NCBI GenBank assembly: GCA_958009055.1
Contig: OY253661.1
Span: forward strand, 248,001-312,000
Length of the DNA stretch: 64,000 nt
Direction of reading: 5' to 3'
Origin: Choricystis sp. odSpoLacu1
Taxonomy: Eukaryota > Chlorophyta > Trebouxiophyceae
The notes beneath the pieces are model-generated. The model did no database searches and was not told the origin of the DNA. It was given only the letters and a program-made list of their open reading frames with translations. Shown piece after piece: positions 30,685 through 41,357 of the stretch. The position numbers and the translations under genes are program-made. Each line of letters opens with the position of its first letter. Positions within the stretch are counted from its first letter, which is position 1.

Positions 30685-32671
30685 ATGCGGTTTTTCGCCC
30701 TGCAGCCGCCCCGCCTGGCGCCAGTGCGTGTCGCGCCCGCACCGCGGCGTGCGCTGGTGGTGGCGTGAGTGTTTTTTTTTTTGTGTGGTCGGGCGCGGCT
30801 GCCCCCCGACACCAACGTTGTCCACCAACCCTCTCCCACCCTCCCACAGCGCCGCCAAACGCGCGCGCGGCCCCCGCTCCGACGCCCCTCCCTCCGCCCC
30901 CAAGAAAGCGTCTTCCGACCCAGCCGCCGGCGTGAAAACGGGGCGCGCCCCCAAGCGCGAGGGCGGCGCGTATGAGCAAGAAACGCGGCGCGTCATCCTC
31001 ACTCTGGACCGCGTGTCCAAGAGTGTCTCCTCAGGCGGCAAAAAGCTGCTGGACAACGTCAGTGTGTCCATGTACCTGGGCGCCAAGATCGGGGTGCTGG
31101 GCGCCAATGGAGCGGGCAAGTCCACGCTGCTGAAACTGTTGGCGGGGGTGGATGATGCATTCGACGGCGACCGCGTCCTCGCCGACGGCATCAAAGTCTC
31201 CTTCCTGGAACAAGAACCCCGCCTCGATGCGGGTCCCACCGTGGACGACAACATTCGGCCTGCGCTCGCCGCCACGCAACGACTGCTGGACGATTTTGAG
31301 GCGGTGTCGAAAGCGATGGCGCAGGAGGGTGCCGACGTCGAAACGTTGATGAAAAAGATGGACACCCTGCAAACCAAGCTCGACGCCTGCGGCGGCTGGG
31401 AACTGGAACGCGCCCTGGCCCGCGCCACGGAAGCGTTGCGCTGCCCCCCGGGGGACGCGCTAGTGGCCAACCTGTCGGGTGGTGAGCGCCGGCGCGTGGC
31501 TTTAGCACGCATGCTGCTCGAGTCGCCCGACGTCCTCGTCCTCGATGAACCAACAAACCACCTGGACGCCGCCTCCGTCGCCTGGCTCGAACGCACCCTG
31601 GCCGACTTCCCGGGCACCGTCGTCGCGGTCACGCACGACCGCTACTTCCTGGACAACGTGGCGGGCTGGATCCTGGAGCTGGACAAGGGCAAAGGGTTGC
31701 CGTTTGAGGGCAACTACTCGGAATGGTTGGAAAATCGCGCCGCCCGCCGCGCCGGCGAGCAACGCACCGCGGCCGCCGCCCAGAAAGCGGTGGACGATGA
31801 ACTGGCGTTTGTGCGGGCCAACGCGAAAGGTCAAACCAAGAAGGGCAAGGCGCGGATGCGGCGGTATGATGAGCTGGTGGACACGGCCGAAAACGCGCCC
31901 CGCGCGTCCTCCTCCTCCGGCCCCTCCATCGACGCCATCACCATCCCGCCCGGCCCCCGCCTGGGCGACATCGTGGTGGATGCCGAGTCCCTGGCCAAAG
32001 CGTTTGGCGACAGGGTGTTGGTGGACGGGCTGTCGTTTTCTGTGCCTCCCGGCGCAATCGTCGGCATCGTGGGTGCCAACGGCGCCGGCAAGTCCACCCT
32101 GTTCCGCATGATCACGGGCACCGACGCCCCCGACGCCGGCACCCTGCGCGTGGGGGAGACGGTGGTGCCGATGTACGTGGACCAAGACCGCGACGGCCTC
32201 GACGCGGCCGCCACCGTCGCGGAGGCCATCGGCGACGGCGCCGACTTCTTGACGCTCGGCGGGCGGGACGTGCCCGTGCGCCAGTATGCGTCCCTGTTCA
32301 ACTTCAAGGGGGGCGACCAACAGAAGAAAGTGGGGAATTTGTCGGGGGGTGAGCGCAACCGGCTGCACCTCGCGCGTGCGCTGGCCACCCCCGGCAACCT
32401 CCTCCTCCTGGACGAACCCCAAAACGATGCCGACCTGGACCTGGTGCGTGCGTTGGAGTCTGCTCTGCTCGCCTTCCCTGGGTCAGCCATGGTCATCTCC
32501 CACGACCGCTTCTTCCTCGACCGCGTCGCGACACACATCCTGGCCTTTGAGGGCGACTCCACCGCCGTCTGGTTTGAGGGGGGGTACAGCGAGTATGAAG
32601 CCGACTGGCGCAAGCGCAACGGTGGCGTCGACCCCAGCCGCATCAAGTATCGCAAACTGGCGGCGGTGTGA
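30685..32671 (+). CDS. EttA-like ABCF ATPase, probably plastid-targeted (ABCF5 type)
   Basis: Soluble ABC-F protein that acts on the ribosomal E site. Exon 1 (30685-30764) encodes a basic transit-like peptide ([20 protein letters not shown]). Exon 2 (30850-32671) joins in phase. NBD1: Walker [17 protein letters not shown], signature [15 protein letters not shown], Walker [14 protein letters not shown]. The P-site linker contains [24 protein letters not shown]2: [47 protein letters not shown], then [21 protein letters not shown]. The arm region [16 protein letters not shown] and the C-terminal WRKRNGG fit bacterial EttA. In NBD2 the usual DEPTNDLD reads DEPQNDAD. It may throttle plastid translation according to ATP/ADP, by analogy. 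Confidence 0.88.
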
Positions 32672-32750
32672 TGTGGGAGAGAGAAAGGAAAGGGAGGGTG
32701 GTGGTGGTGGCGTGTGTGTGTGCTTTGAAATGTTTTTTTGTTTTGTTGGG

Positions 32751-32755
32751 TGTAA
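32751..32755 (+). promoter_or_regulatory. Candidate TGTAA polyadenylation signal
   Basis: TGTAA about 80 bp after the stop codon of the EttA-like gene. TGTAA is the usual green-algal poly(A) signal. The site is a pentamer, so chance occurrence is possible. Confidence 0.4.
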
Positions 32756-32834
32756 GGGATGTGTGCAGCATGCGTACGCATGCTTACACACGCGGAGATG
32801 ATTTTTTGATGGTGCGGAGCAGCGGGGAATGCAG

Positions 32835-33392
32835 CTATAACAACAAAAAAACAAAAAAGACAATCGTCATGTGTTGACACCGTTTCTCTCTCTCTACCCA
32901 CGCCACCAACGTCTGCACACTTACGTCTTCCTCATCAAACATGGTCAAGCCGTACTCACCGTCCCCCACCTCCAGCGTCGCCAGCTGTGACGGCAGCAGC
33001 GCCGGTCCCGCAAAGTGACCCTCCCTGCCCGCCAGCCGCGCCTCCAGCACGGCAGTTGGGGGCACCAGCATGGCAAACCGGGTGCAGGTCACCCCCAGCG
33101 CGGCCAACTCGGCGCGCAGAGCGTCCCTGTGCCGCTGTGCCAGGGCGGAGCACGCGATGACGACGCTGCTTCTGTCGCTGCTGCTGGCTGCCGTCCATGC
33201 GACTCTCTGCAGCCAGGCATCACGGTAGGCGTCATCTAGAGGCTGGACACTGGCGATAGCCGTCTTGGCGACCGGTGTGTGCGCGTCGTCTGCGTCAACG
33301 AACGACACGCGCAGCGCGTTCGCCAACGCCTGCCCGGCCGTCGTTTTGCCGGCGCCGCAGGGACCTCCTAGGACGTGGGCGGTGCGTGGCAT
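32835..33392 (-). CDS. Gluconokinase-like P-loop kinase
   Basis: Phosphorylates gluconate to 6-phosphogluconate, feeding the pentose phosphate route. Single exon of 185 residues, start at 33392. Walker A is GGPCGAGKTTAG. VSFVDADDAHTP stands for the family FxDGDxxHP. PLDDAYRDAWLQRV, VVIACSALAQRHRDALR, LEARLAGREGHFAGPALLPSQLATLE are clear gluconokinase motifs. The C-terminus TIVFFVFLLL is unusually hydrophobic and reads into what may be 3' UTR, so the true end could differ through an unseen intron. The KMxxG motif is only partly kept (TAIASVQPLDD). Confidence 0.8.
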   Translation of the reverse strand: MPRTAHVLGGPCGAGKTTAGQALANALRVSFVDADDAHTPVAKTAIASVQPLDDAYRDAWLQRVAWTAASSSDRSSVVIACSALAQRHRDALRAELAALGVTCTRFAMLVPPTAVLEARLAGREGHFAGPALLPSQLATLEVGDGEYGLTMFDEEDVSVQTLVAWVEREKRCQHMTIVFFVFLLL

Positions 33393-33479
33393 GGTTTGGG
33401 TGGGCCGGTGGCCCGTGGCGGCGAGCCCGCTCCCCGCCCAATTGAGTCGAAAAAAGGGGTTGGTTGTGTTTACACGCCG

Positions 33480-33690
33480 GCGCGACCCTTGCAGCGTCGC
33501 CTCGCGCGCACACACCGAGCACAGCGTCCAGCGGCTGAGCATCCGGCACCTCGCGCAGGCCAATGCAGCGCGGATTCACATCTTTGCTGCTCAACCTGGC
33601 GTGCTCCAGGCCCAGCAGTGCAAGCGTCAGGTTGTGCGTGATGGCTTCATCGATGCTTCATCTCTCACCTGAAGGACGCCCATGTGGCCA
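33480..33690 (-). pseudogene. Fragment of the cysteine-rich module family
   Basis: About 200 bp closely related to module 1 of the gene at 21.2-22.0 kb: DEAITHNLTLALLGL, RCIGLREVPDAQPLDAVLGV, CARGDAAR. A stop lies just before the first similar residues and no in-frame start is present. The CPGH...EC half is missing and the similarity ends at about 33490, where gluconokinase leader sequence begins. DNA similarity includes silent sites (GCACAACCTGACGCT is shared), so the copy seems fairly recent. I read it as a truncated duplicate. Confidence 0.6.
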
Positions 33691-33871
33691 TTTTGGGGCA
33701 GGTTTGGACGTGTGGGTGGGTTTTTGAGGGGTCGAGAGGCTGGGTGGCAGCTGGTTGGGGTGTGGGTGGGGGCCGAAACCCGGGGAGAGATGGGAAGAAC
33801 AGAAACTGCGCGAGGAGTGGGCAGGCGGGGCGTTCGGAGCAAAACAGGCGATTTTTACACAGAGACTCACC

Positions 33872-34402
33872 TCACTGCCTTGCCACCGGCGGCGACACCA
33901 CCACCCCCTGCTCCCTCCCCAGCGACCCCAACAGCGCCAGCGGCGCCTCTGGCGGCGGCGGCGGCCGCCTGGGCGGCAGCACCCCCGCCGCACGCGCGCG
34001 CGCCTCAAAAGCCGCGACCCCCGTGTCGGCACCGCCGGGCGGCAGCAGGGCGGCGGGAGGCAGGCAGGCGACCGCAGCAGACAGCGTGTCTCGCGCGTCG
34101 GCCGCCAGGGCGGCTTCGGCGGGGGCGGGGGGGCGGCCGGAGGCGAGGGTGACCGCGGCTGGGTGAGAGGGGAGAGGACGGTCGAGGTTTTTGGTCGGGG
34201 TGGAATCGTCGCACATGCGGCCCCCCTCTCTCTGCTCCACTGCTCTCGCCACCCCCCTCTGCCTGTGCTTCTTCCCCCCACACGACCACTCACCATTCAG
34301 CGTGGCGATGACAGCTGCATTGCGGTCGAGCATGGCTGCCACTGCCGACCGCGCGGCGGCGCTGTCCGTCGAGCCCGGGGCCGCCGGCGGGGGGCGCGTC
34401 AT
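33872..34402 (-). CDS. Small Ala/Pro-rich protein, unknown
   Basis: Two exons, 34402-34294 and 34158-33872, join in phase with GTGAGT and CCCAG sites, giving about 131 residues. Exon 1 ends with a short helix (AVAAMLDRNAAVIATLN). Exon 2 continues AVTLASGRPPAPAEAALAADARD and a Pro-rich middle, ending LLGSLGREQGVVVSPPVARQ. I recognise no family. The helix loosely recalls the first helix of SSXT/GIF coactivators, but too little matches to claim it. Confidence 0.45.
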   Translation of the reverse strand: MTRPPPAAPGSTDSAAARSAVAAMLDRNAAVIATLNGEWSCGGKKHRQRGVARAVEQREGGRMCDDSTPTKNLDRPLPSHPAAVTLASGRPPAPAEAALAADARDTLSAAVACLPPAALLPPGGADTGVAAFEARARAAGVLPPRRPPPPPEAPLALLGSLGREQGVVVSPPVARQ

Positions 34403-34519
34403 CGGGGACAGAGGGGCGCGTGGGAAGCAAGGACAGAACCCAGTGCACAACAGTGGGATGACACTATGTAAAAATGCCGGTGTGAAGAAAAGGAAAAACA
34501 AAACTACATGCAAACAACT

Positions 34520-35365
34520 TCACACCTTCTTCTTGCCGCCCGCCACCCTCAGCACCAGTGGCCCCAATGCCCGCGTGCCTACAACCGCGCTCACTGCAGC
34601 CACCGCGGGCGCCAGCACGGGCACCCGGCCGATTGTGTTGTGGCCGCGTCCGCGCATGGTCGGCGGCACGCCCCGCGCGTCGACCGCCAAAATGGAGAAC
34701 AACGGGTACATGCACGCCGCCGCCGCGCTGGCCAGCCAGGGGCGGGACGCCAGGGCGGCCCCCGGGGCAGCCGCGACGGCGCCGAAGGCAAGATAGTACG
34801 GCCACGCGCGCTCCAGCGACGCCAAGCGCGCGGACAGCGGCGCGCGCGCGGCGGTGAAGGGCGCGTCAAACAGGCACAACGCGTACGCGGCAGCGGACGC
34901 CACAAAGCCGGCGCACGTGGCCAGGGTGGGGTGGATGAGGGTCAGCAGCAGTTGGGCGGCGGCGGCCTGGGCAAACGCCGCACCGGTCACCAGCCCCCGG
35001 AACGCGGCCGCGTCGGCCGGGCGGCGCAGCGTGGGGGGGCGGATGAGGGCGCGCTGGCCACGGGGCAGGGGTTTTGGGGGGCCACCCCGGCGCGCGTCGA
35101 GCGCGGCGGCCGCGGTGGCGGCGTGCAGGCGGGCCGAGAGGGTGACGACGGCCAGGAACAGGGGGCCACCCCACGGCGGCCGGGTGGCTGCACCCTGGCC
35201 GTGCGCCCGCTGCCAGGCCGTGACTGCGACGCCCAGGGACGCGTTGAGGGCGACCGCGGCCAGGGCGGGGGCCAGCAGGCGGCGGGTCGCGTAGTGAGGG
35301 AGGCGGTGAAGGCACAGAGCGTCGGCGAAGCCGCGGGCAGCGAGAGCGAGCGCGGTCGATGCCAT
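34520..35365 (-). CDS. EI24: EI24/EPG-4 homologue, multi-pass ER membrane protein
   Basis: Single exon of 281 residues, start at 35365. Several hydrophobic helices are visible. The C-terminal third matches the EI24 signature: LCLFDAPFTAARAPLSARLASLERAWPYYLAFG, where animal EI24 has an RLSNIERNWPYYFGFG core, then MYPLFSILAVDA for the family LFPLFIISANEA. Animal EI24 (EPG-4) acts in autophagosome maturation at the ER. The algal function is inferred from homology. The C-terminal GGKKKV could serve as a KKxx-like ER retrieval signal, though it is not at the exact spacing. Confidence 0.75.
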   Translation of the reverse strand: MASTALALAARGFADALCLHRLPHYATRRLLAPALAAVALNASLGVAVTAWQRAHGQGAATRPPWGGPLFLAVVTLSARLHAATAAAALDARRGGPPKPLPRGQRALIRPPTLRRPADAAAFRGLVTGAAFAQAAAAQLLLTLIHPTLATCAGFVASAAAYALCLFDAPFTAARAPLSARLASLERAWPYYLAFGAVAAAPGAALASRPWLASAAAACMYPLFSILAVDARGVPPTMRGRGHNTIGRVPVLAPAVAAVSAVVGTRALGPLVLRVAGGKKKV

Positions 35366-35689
35366 TGCGTGCTCTCTCCCTCCTCCCTTCCTCTCTTCCG
35401 GGCGCGCCCACCCACTGGACGCAGGCGTCAACGCCCACCCAGAGCTAGCAAGCTCACGGGCTGGCGGCCTGGCGCGCGTGCGTTTTTTTGTGCGTAAACA
35501 AAAAAAAAACAACAGAACATTGTGTCGACGAAAAAAAAACCACGTCTCATCATGGTTGACTCGCCCCGATCCATCCACGCACACAACAAACTTCACACAG
35601 TGCCACCGTTTTGATGTGATTTCATTTAAACAAGCATGCACGAAAAAACGAAAAAAAAAAACTGCCACCTCTCTGCTCTGCCTTCTTTT

Positions 35690-36385
35690 CTAACTCTCTC
35701 CCTTTCCCTCCACCCTGGCCACCGCCGCATCCACCGCCAACCGGGCCGCCGTCTTGCGCCCTCGCTCATCATACCAGGGGCCCGGGGTGACGCCCACCCT
35801 GCGGTAGGAGGGGTGGGAGGCGTAAAACGCAGCCCAGTGTGCGAGGGAGGCGACAGTGTCTTCGTCCTCCAGCGCGCCGTCAGGCAGGGCAGCCGTGACG
35901 CCAGCATCACTAAAATCTCCACTTACAAACGCGGCCGTGCCGTCCCGCCCCGCAAAGTGGGAATAGGGGCCGTCGGGGGGGGCGTAGGTGGTGCGCCCTT
36001 TTTCGGTGGTGCCCACATCAAAGACGTCCCCCAGGAACGCCACCCACAGGGGGGCGGGTGGGTCGCCACCCCCAGTGGCGGCAGCCAGGTCAGCAGGTGG
36101 GATGACGCGGGTGGTGGTTGTCAGCGCGGCGGCCCCAGCTGCTGCCAGCGCGGCGACCACCACGGCCGCCGCGACCAGCGCAAGCCGTCGCCCGCCTCCG
36201 CTGCCGCGGTGGTGGCGCGGGTGCAATGGAGCCAAGCGCTCGGGGCCGGGCGACGCGCTGGAGCGGGGCGTGGCTGAGTGTGTGTGGGGAGCGGGGTTGG
36301 CTAGGTGTGTGGGTGTGTGCCGGGGAGCGAAAAAAAAACGGCGGCCACCAAAAAACCCGGGCTCACCGGGCGCTATCTCCGACAT
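35690..36385 (-). CDS. Neuferricin-like cytochrome b5 fold (MAPR) haem-binding membrane protein
   Basis: Signal-anchor protein with a MAPR domain. A helix (LALVAAAVVVAALAAAGAAAL) precedes IPPADLAAATGG, LWVAFLGDVFDVGT, YSHFAGRDGTAAFVSGDFSDAG, LAHWAAFYASH, YRRVGVTPGPWYDERG, which is the neuferricin (CYB5D2) pattern. The start MSEIAPG at 36385 may be spliced: a GTGAGC donor follows the seventh codon and CTAG or CTCAG acceptors near 36290-36270 keep the frame, so the length is 150-231 residues. Acts in ER or secretory membranes by family analogy. Confidence 0.75.
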   Translation of the reverse strand: MSEIAPGEPGFFGGRRFFFAPRHTPTHLANPAPHTHSATPRSSASPGPERLAPLHPRHHRGSGGGRRLALVAAAVVVAALAAAGAAALTTTTRVIPPADLAAATGGGDPPAPLWVAFLGDVFDVGTTEKGRTTYAPPDGPYSHFAGRDGTAAFVSGDFSDAGVTAALPDGALEDEDTVASLAHWAAFYASHPSYRRVGVTPGPWYDERGRKTAARLAVDAAVARVEGKGES

Positions 36386-36555
36386 GGCGACTCGACGCGT
36401 GGCACACAGCGACGGTGTGTGTGTGTGTGGGGAGGGAGGCGCCGCGCGTGAGCACGCTCCGGAGAAGAGGCCGCGTCAATGCTTCCCCGAGTGAAAAAGC
36501 GCTCTCTCTGCTGCCCGCAACACACCTTCTCTCTCCCCTCTCTTGTGCAGGGGCT

Positions 36556-36581
36556 CGGCACACACACACACACACACACAC
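36556..36581 (+). repeat. (CA)n microsatellite in 5' leader
   Basis: CA repeat about 50 bp before the SufS start codon, another case of the CA tracts placed close upstream of start codons in this window. Confidence 0.8.
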
Positions 36582-36630
36582 GGCACACGGGACACTCTCC
36601 CCACCCTCTCTACCCACACACTCTCCTGAA

Positions 36631-38137
36631 ATGCGCGCCTCCACGGCGCGCTCCGCGCAGGCGCCGCCGCCGTCGCGGCCAGCGCGCGCGCCGCGCGCCG
36701 CGACGGCCGACCGCCAGGTGAGGCATTGGAAGTTGAATGCGGGCCAGCCTGCGCTTTTAGTTCGCAATTGGGGTGTTGCCGGGGGTGGAGAGCGGCAGGG
36801 GGGGGGGCGGCGGGCGCACGCCTGTCACACTTCTCACACAGCACGCCGCCACCCCTCCCCCACAGGCCCCACCCTCCACCTCCCTCGCCGACCGCGTCCG
36901 CCCCGACTTTCCCGCCCTGCACCAGACCGTGGGCGATGACGGCGCCCGCCCCCTCATCTACCTGGACTCGGGGGCCACGTCCCAAAAGCCGGAAGTTGTT
37001 TTAGGAGCAATGGACACCTACTATCGACGCGACAACGCCAACGTGCACCGCGGCGTGCACGCCCTGGCCGCCCGTGCGACCGCGGGGTACGAGTCCGCCC
37101 GGGCCAAGGTGGCGGCGTTCATCGGGGCGGGGTCGCCAGAGGAGGTGGTGTTCACGCGCAACGCGACGGAAGGCATCAACATCGTCGCGGGTGGGTGGGG
37201 CGCCTCTGTCCTGCGCCCGGGCGACGTCATCGTCACGTCGGTGGCGGAGCACCACTCGGGGCTCGTCCCCTGGCAACTGGTGGCGGCGCGCACGGGGGCG
37301 AGGGTGGTGGCGGTGCCCCTGGCTCGAGACGAAACGATCGACGTCGACGCTCTCGCCTCCACCCTGGCCGCCCACGCGGGCCGCGTCAAAGTGGTGTCCC
37401 TGGTGCACGTGTCCAACGTGCTGGGCAGCGTGCTGCCGGTGGCGGCTGTGGCGGAGATGACGCATGCTGCAGGCGCCAAGCTTTTGCTCGACTGTTGCCA
37501 AGCGCTGCCCGCGCTCCCTTTGAATGTCGCGTCCCTGGGCGCCGACTGGATTGTTGCCTCCGCCCACAAAGCGTGTGGACCCACCGGCATTGGCTTGCTG
37601 TGGGGCACGCCAGAAGCGCTGGAAGCCATGCCGCCGTGGGGAGGGGGGGGCGAAATGATCGAGACAGTGACGCTCGAGTCCTCCACCTTTGCCCCCCCTC
37701 CCGCCCGCTTCGAACCCGGCACCCCGCCCATCGCTGAAGCCATCGGGTTTGGGGCGGCGGTCGACTACCTGACGGCCATCGGCATGGCCAACGTCAAAGC
37801 ACACGAAGACGAAGTGGGTGGGTTGTTGTGGGAGGGCTTAAAATCGATCGACGGTGTGCGCGTGTACGGCCCTCCCCCCACCCACCCCCTGGGCCGGGCC
37901 GCCCTCGTCACCTTTAATGTGGATGGTTTGCATGCCACGGATGTGTCCACCCTACTCGACGGCGCCGGCGTGGCGGTGCGGTCGGGGCACCACTGCGCCC
38001 AACCGCTGCACACCGCCCTCGGCGTCTCCGCGTCCGCGCGGGCGTCGCCCTACATCTACAATGGGGCGGCGGATGTGGACGCGTTTTTGAGGGAGTTGAA
38101 GGGGGCGATCACGTTTTTCAGGGACGCGGGGCTGTAG
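36631..38137 (+). CDS. NFS2: SufS-type cysteine desulfurase (plastid NFS2)
   Basis: PLP enzyme that releases sulphur from cysteine for plastid Fe-S cluster assembly. Exon 1 (36631-36717) encodes a 29-residue Ala/Arg/Ser transit peptide. Exon 2 (36866-38137) joins in phase. Group II (SufS) features: YLDSGATSQKP, NVHRGVHALA, RNATEGINIVA, HHSGLVPWQ, LVHVSNVLGSVLP, DCCQALPALPL, the PLP lysine in SAHKACGPTGIG, and the catalytic cysteine in VRSGHHCAQPLH. Length of the mature part is typical. With ISCA1 and the Rieske protein it is one of three Fe-S related genes here, but they are not adjacent. Confidence 0.93.
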
Positions 38138-38262
38138 ACTCGACACCGAGGGAGGAGAGACGGAGGGAGCTGCGTTGTTTGTTTCGCGGTGGCATGGTTT
38201 TGCAGAAAAAAAGCACACACAGACTGAGCACCACCACCCCCAAAGAATGCTCACACCCACTC

Positions 38263-41006
38263 TCAGGCCACGCCATTGGCGCAGCACGTGACACACACCA
38301 ACCCCGCGGGCGGCGTCTCGGTGTCGGCCACCCCCTCGCACCGCGTGTGCACCCACCGCCCGCACGCTCTGCACGTCACCATGCGGGCGCCGTCGTCGTC
38401 GCGCACGCCGCACGCGCAGGCGACGGCCCAGTCTTCCACGCCGCCCGCGTGGCGCCAGCGGGGGTCGGGGTCGGCGGCAGCGAGGATGGCGGTCAACGGT
38501 TTGGCGGAGGGGGGGCTGGTGGAGGCGCTGCCACTGCCACCGCCACCACCAGCAGCCCCGACTTCGCCTTTGACGACTGCTGTGACCGTCGCGGGCGGTG
38601 CAAACAGGCGGTAGACGCTGGCCAGCTCTCGGCGCGCGGCGTCCTTGAGTCCCGCCACTGCCGCCCCCTTCCGCGCCAGCAGGGGCAACGGCGGCGGCGC
38701 GGTGCGGCGGGCTCGCCCCTTGGACCCGACCCCGGGCAGTGGGTCGGAGAAGGAGGCGCTGATGAGCCAGCGGTCGCGCGCGTCTTTGGGCGGGGCCGCG
38801 CCAGCCGCGGGCTTGGCCGCCAGTTGCCCCCCATAGTCCTTGGCAAAGTGGCGCGTGTCGGACAACACGCGCACCGCGGCCGCCAGGGACGCCAGGGCGG
38901 CCGCCCCGGGCGTGGGCTTGGTGGTGGTGGCGGGCGCCCCCAGCGGCACGGGGCGCAGCAGAGCGTCATACAAACACGCCACATCCCGCAACAGTTGGCC
39001 CGCCGCATCCCCGCCAGGGGGCACGCCCGCGCCGGGTGTGTAGGCCACCCACGGCGGCGGCGGGCGAGGGGCGGCCCCGGTGGCGGTGGTGGGCGGCGCG
39101 GCCGCGACGCCGGGGCCGCGCGCGCGGCGCGCGCCCGGGGGCAGCAGCAGCACCTCGCCCGCCGCGTCAGCGTGCAGGGAGGCCAGTTCGCGTGAGCCAC
39201 GCGGTGGCTTGGTGGGAGGCGGCTCTGCGGCTGGTTTGGTCGCGGCCTTGCCCTTTTTGGAGGGGGGTGGCGGGCCGCCCCCGTTGGCCACTCCCTTGCG
39301 CTTGGCGTCGCCACCAGCCCCCTTTTTGGCGGGAGGGGGTGTGGGCGGGGGCGCCCCCCGCCTCGGCGCCGCGCGCGGCGTGGGCGGGGCGCCGTTGGAG
39401 GTGGTGCCGCCACCACCCCCGCTAGCGCCACCCCGCCCCGCCTCCTCAAACCAATAGTGCAGTGCCCGCGTGGTGGGGTGGGTGGACCGATGAACGGAAG
39501 CACCGTCTACGGCGCGCCCGCCGACGGCGGCTAACGCACCGTCGACAGCAGTTGCGGCTGTGCGGCCGAGGGAGTTTAACGCCGCGTCCCTCACAACCGC
39601 GCGCGCGACCCAGCCTCCTGTGGCCGGCGTCAGTTCACGTAACGCGGCCAGCACGGCGGCCAACGCGGACGCCGACGCGGGCGCGGGCACGCGGGCGGGA
39701 AAGTCGGCTCGCGGGTCGAGCGGCGGCAGAGCGACGCGCAGTGCGCGCGGCGCCCCGGGCACCGCCCCCGGCATCGGGGGCAGCGCGTCCGGGTGGGTGG
39801 CCGCCACCACGGCCGGCACGGTGGGGGCGGGCGGAGGCGGCGGGCGGGCGGGGCCGCCGCTGGGGGGGCGCGCGGACGCGGGCGCAGGCGCGGCCGCGCG
39901 CGCGCGCCCGCCGCGCCGCCCCCCGACCTCACCACGCCGGGGGCGGGGGCCGCCAGCGCGGCCGCCAGCGCGTCAGGGCGGGCCAGCAGGCCCAGGGCAC
40001 CATCCAGCAGGGCGCCCAGCGTGGGCGCGGGGCGTGGCGGTGGCGCGATTTTGGAGCTGCCGCCGCGCGTCGTGGCCGTCGCAACGACTCTCTCCAGCCG
40101 CTTCAACACGCGCCCCGCATCCCTCGCCAGCGCGTCCCCTCCGCCCGCGGCAGCGCGCAGCCCCGCCGCCAGCGCCGGCAGGGGCGCGCCCGCGGCGGCC
40201 GACGTGGCGGCGCGCCACGCGGCGCGCGTGCCTCCATAGGGCGCGCGCCCATACCCATACCCCCACCGGCCGTACCAGGTGGCCCGCCGGGCGGCGGGGA
40301 TGAGCACGCGCAGCTCCATGCCGCCCTTGTTGGAGACGTCTTCTACAGAGACGACGCGAGCGCGCAGGGACCGCGCGAGCGCGTCCCACGTCCCCATCAG
40401 CTGCGCCCCTGTCACGCCCAGGGCGCCGCCCTCCACCCCGTTGACGCGCACCAGGTGGCCGAACCCGTTGGCGTGCAGGGTGGCGTGCAGCAGGTGGGAC
40501 GGTGACTCGAGGCGGGGGGGGAGCCAGGCGGGTTGGGAGCCGTCGTCGGCGCCGGCGTCCGTGTCCGCGGGGGAGGGCACCACAAAGTGGTAGCGCGCCA
40601 CGCAGACGGGGTGGTGTTGCCAGCCTTGGGGTGTGGGTGTGGGTGGGTGGGGAGGGAGTCGTGTTGCCGTCGTCGCTTCTGGGGTTTGCCCGCGCTGCGC
40701 CTCCCCCCCCCCCCCCCCACCCCTCTCCCACACCAACTCACCCATGATCCGGCACTGGTCGCACACCAGCACATCGCTCTCATCCAGCCTCTCCTCCACC
40801 ACGTACAACGGCGGCGGCGGCGGCGACGGGGCCGCCCCTGCCGGCCAGGCCAGGCGCACGCGCCACGCTGACAGCAGCACCGCGTCGCGGTGGGCCAGGC
40901 GCAGCGGCACCCCATGTTCGCTGACAAACAGTTTGACGTTGTCGTGGAAGCCGGCGTCGTAGGCGGCGTCGCCGCACGGCAGGGCGGGCACGGGGCGAGC
41001 GCTCAT
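38263..41006 (-). CDS. MS1/MMD1-family PHD-finger protein
   Basis: Nuclear PHD protein of the plant male-sterility/meiocyte-death family. Exons 41006-40742, 40624-39928 and 39859-38263. The first junction is canonical (GTGAGT/CCAAG). The second needs a GTCGGG donor to keep phase, since the nearby GTGAGG donor does not. Exon 1 ends YVVEERLDESDVLVCDQCRI. Exon 2 begins GWQHHPVCVARYHFVV and has SHLLHATLHANGFGHLVRVNG, ARVVSVEDVSNKGGMELRVL and WYGRWGYGYGRAPYG, the hallmark central block of MS1/MMD1. Exon 3 is low-complexity with KKGK stretches, then a C-terminal PHD (ACACGVRDDDGARMVTC, WVHTRCEG, LVCVTCC). In plants these factors control meiosis and pollen. In an alga the role is unknown. Confidence 0.85.
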
Positions 41007-41357
41007 TTGGGTTTTTGGGGGTCAAGGGGTGGGTGGCTTTTCAGACGGCGAACCGCCCCCCCTGCCTGGTGAATTTGTGGCCAGGAACGGGGCCTCGATT
41101 GGGGGCGGCCGAATGGGAGGCGCCCGCGCGCGCGAGTTAGAGGTAGGTGGCGCGCGCGGACGGCTGCAGAGTGAAAACGAAAAAACCGTCGCTCACTCTC
41201 TCTTTTCGTTGCGTCAATTGCGCGGCCGCCACGGCCGCGCCAGCTCCGACGCGTCGCTAGTACGGGCACTGGTGACTGTGTGTTGCTTGGCAACACACGT
41301 CCCTCAGCCGTCGCGCGCCCTGGGCGCGCGACGTTGAAACAAAAAAAAACACTCCAC
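41007..41357. promoter_or_regulatory. Divergent promoter region, PHD and AFG2 genes
   Basis: 351 bp between the two start codons. It includes TTGGCAACACACG at about 41287 and an A9 run directly before the AFG2 start. Nothing else recognised. Confidence 0.35.
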
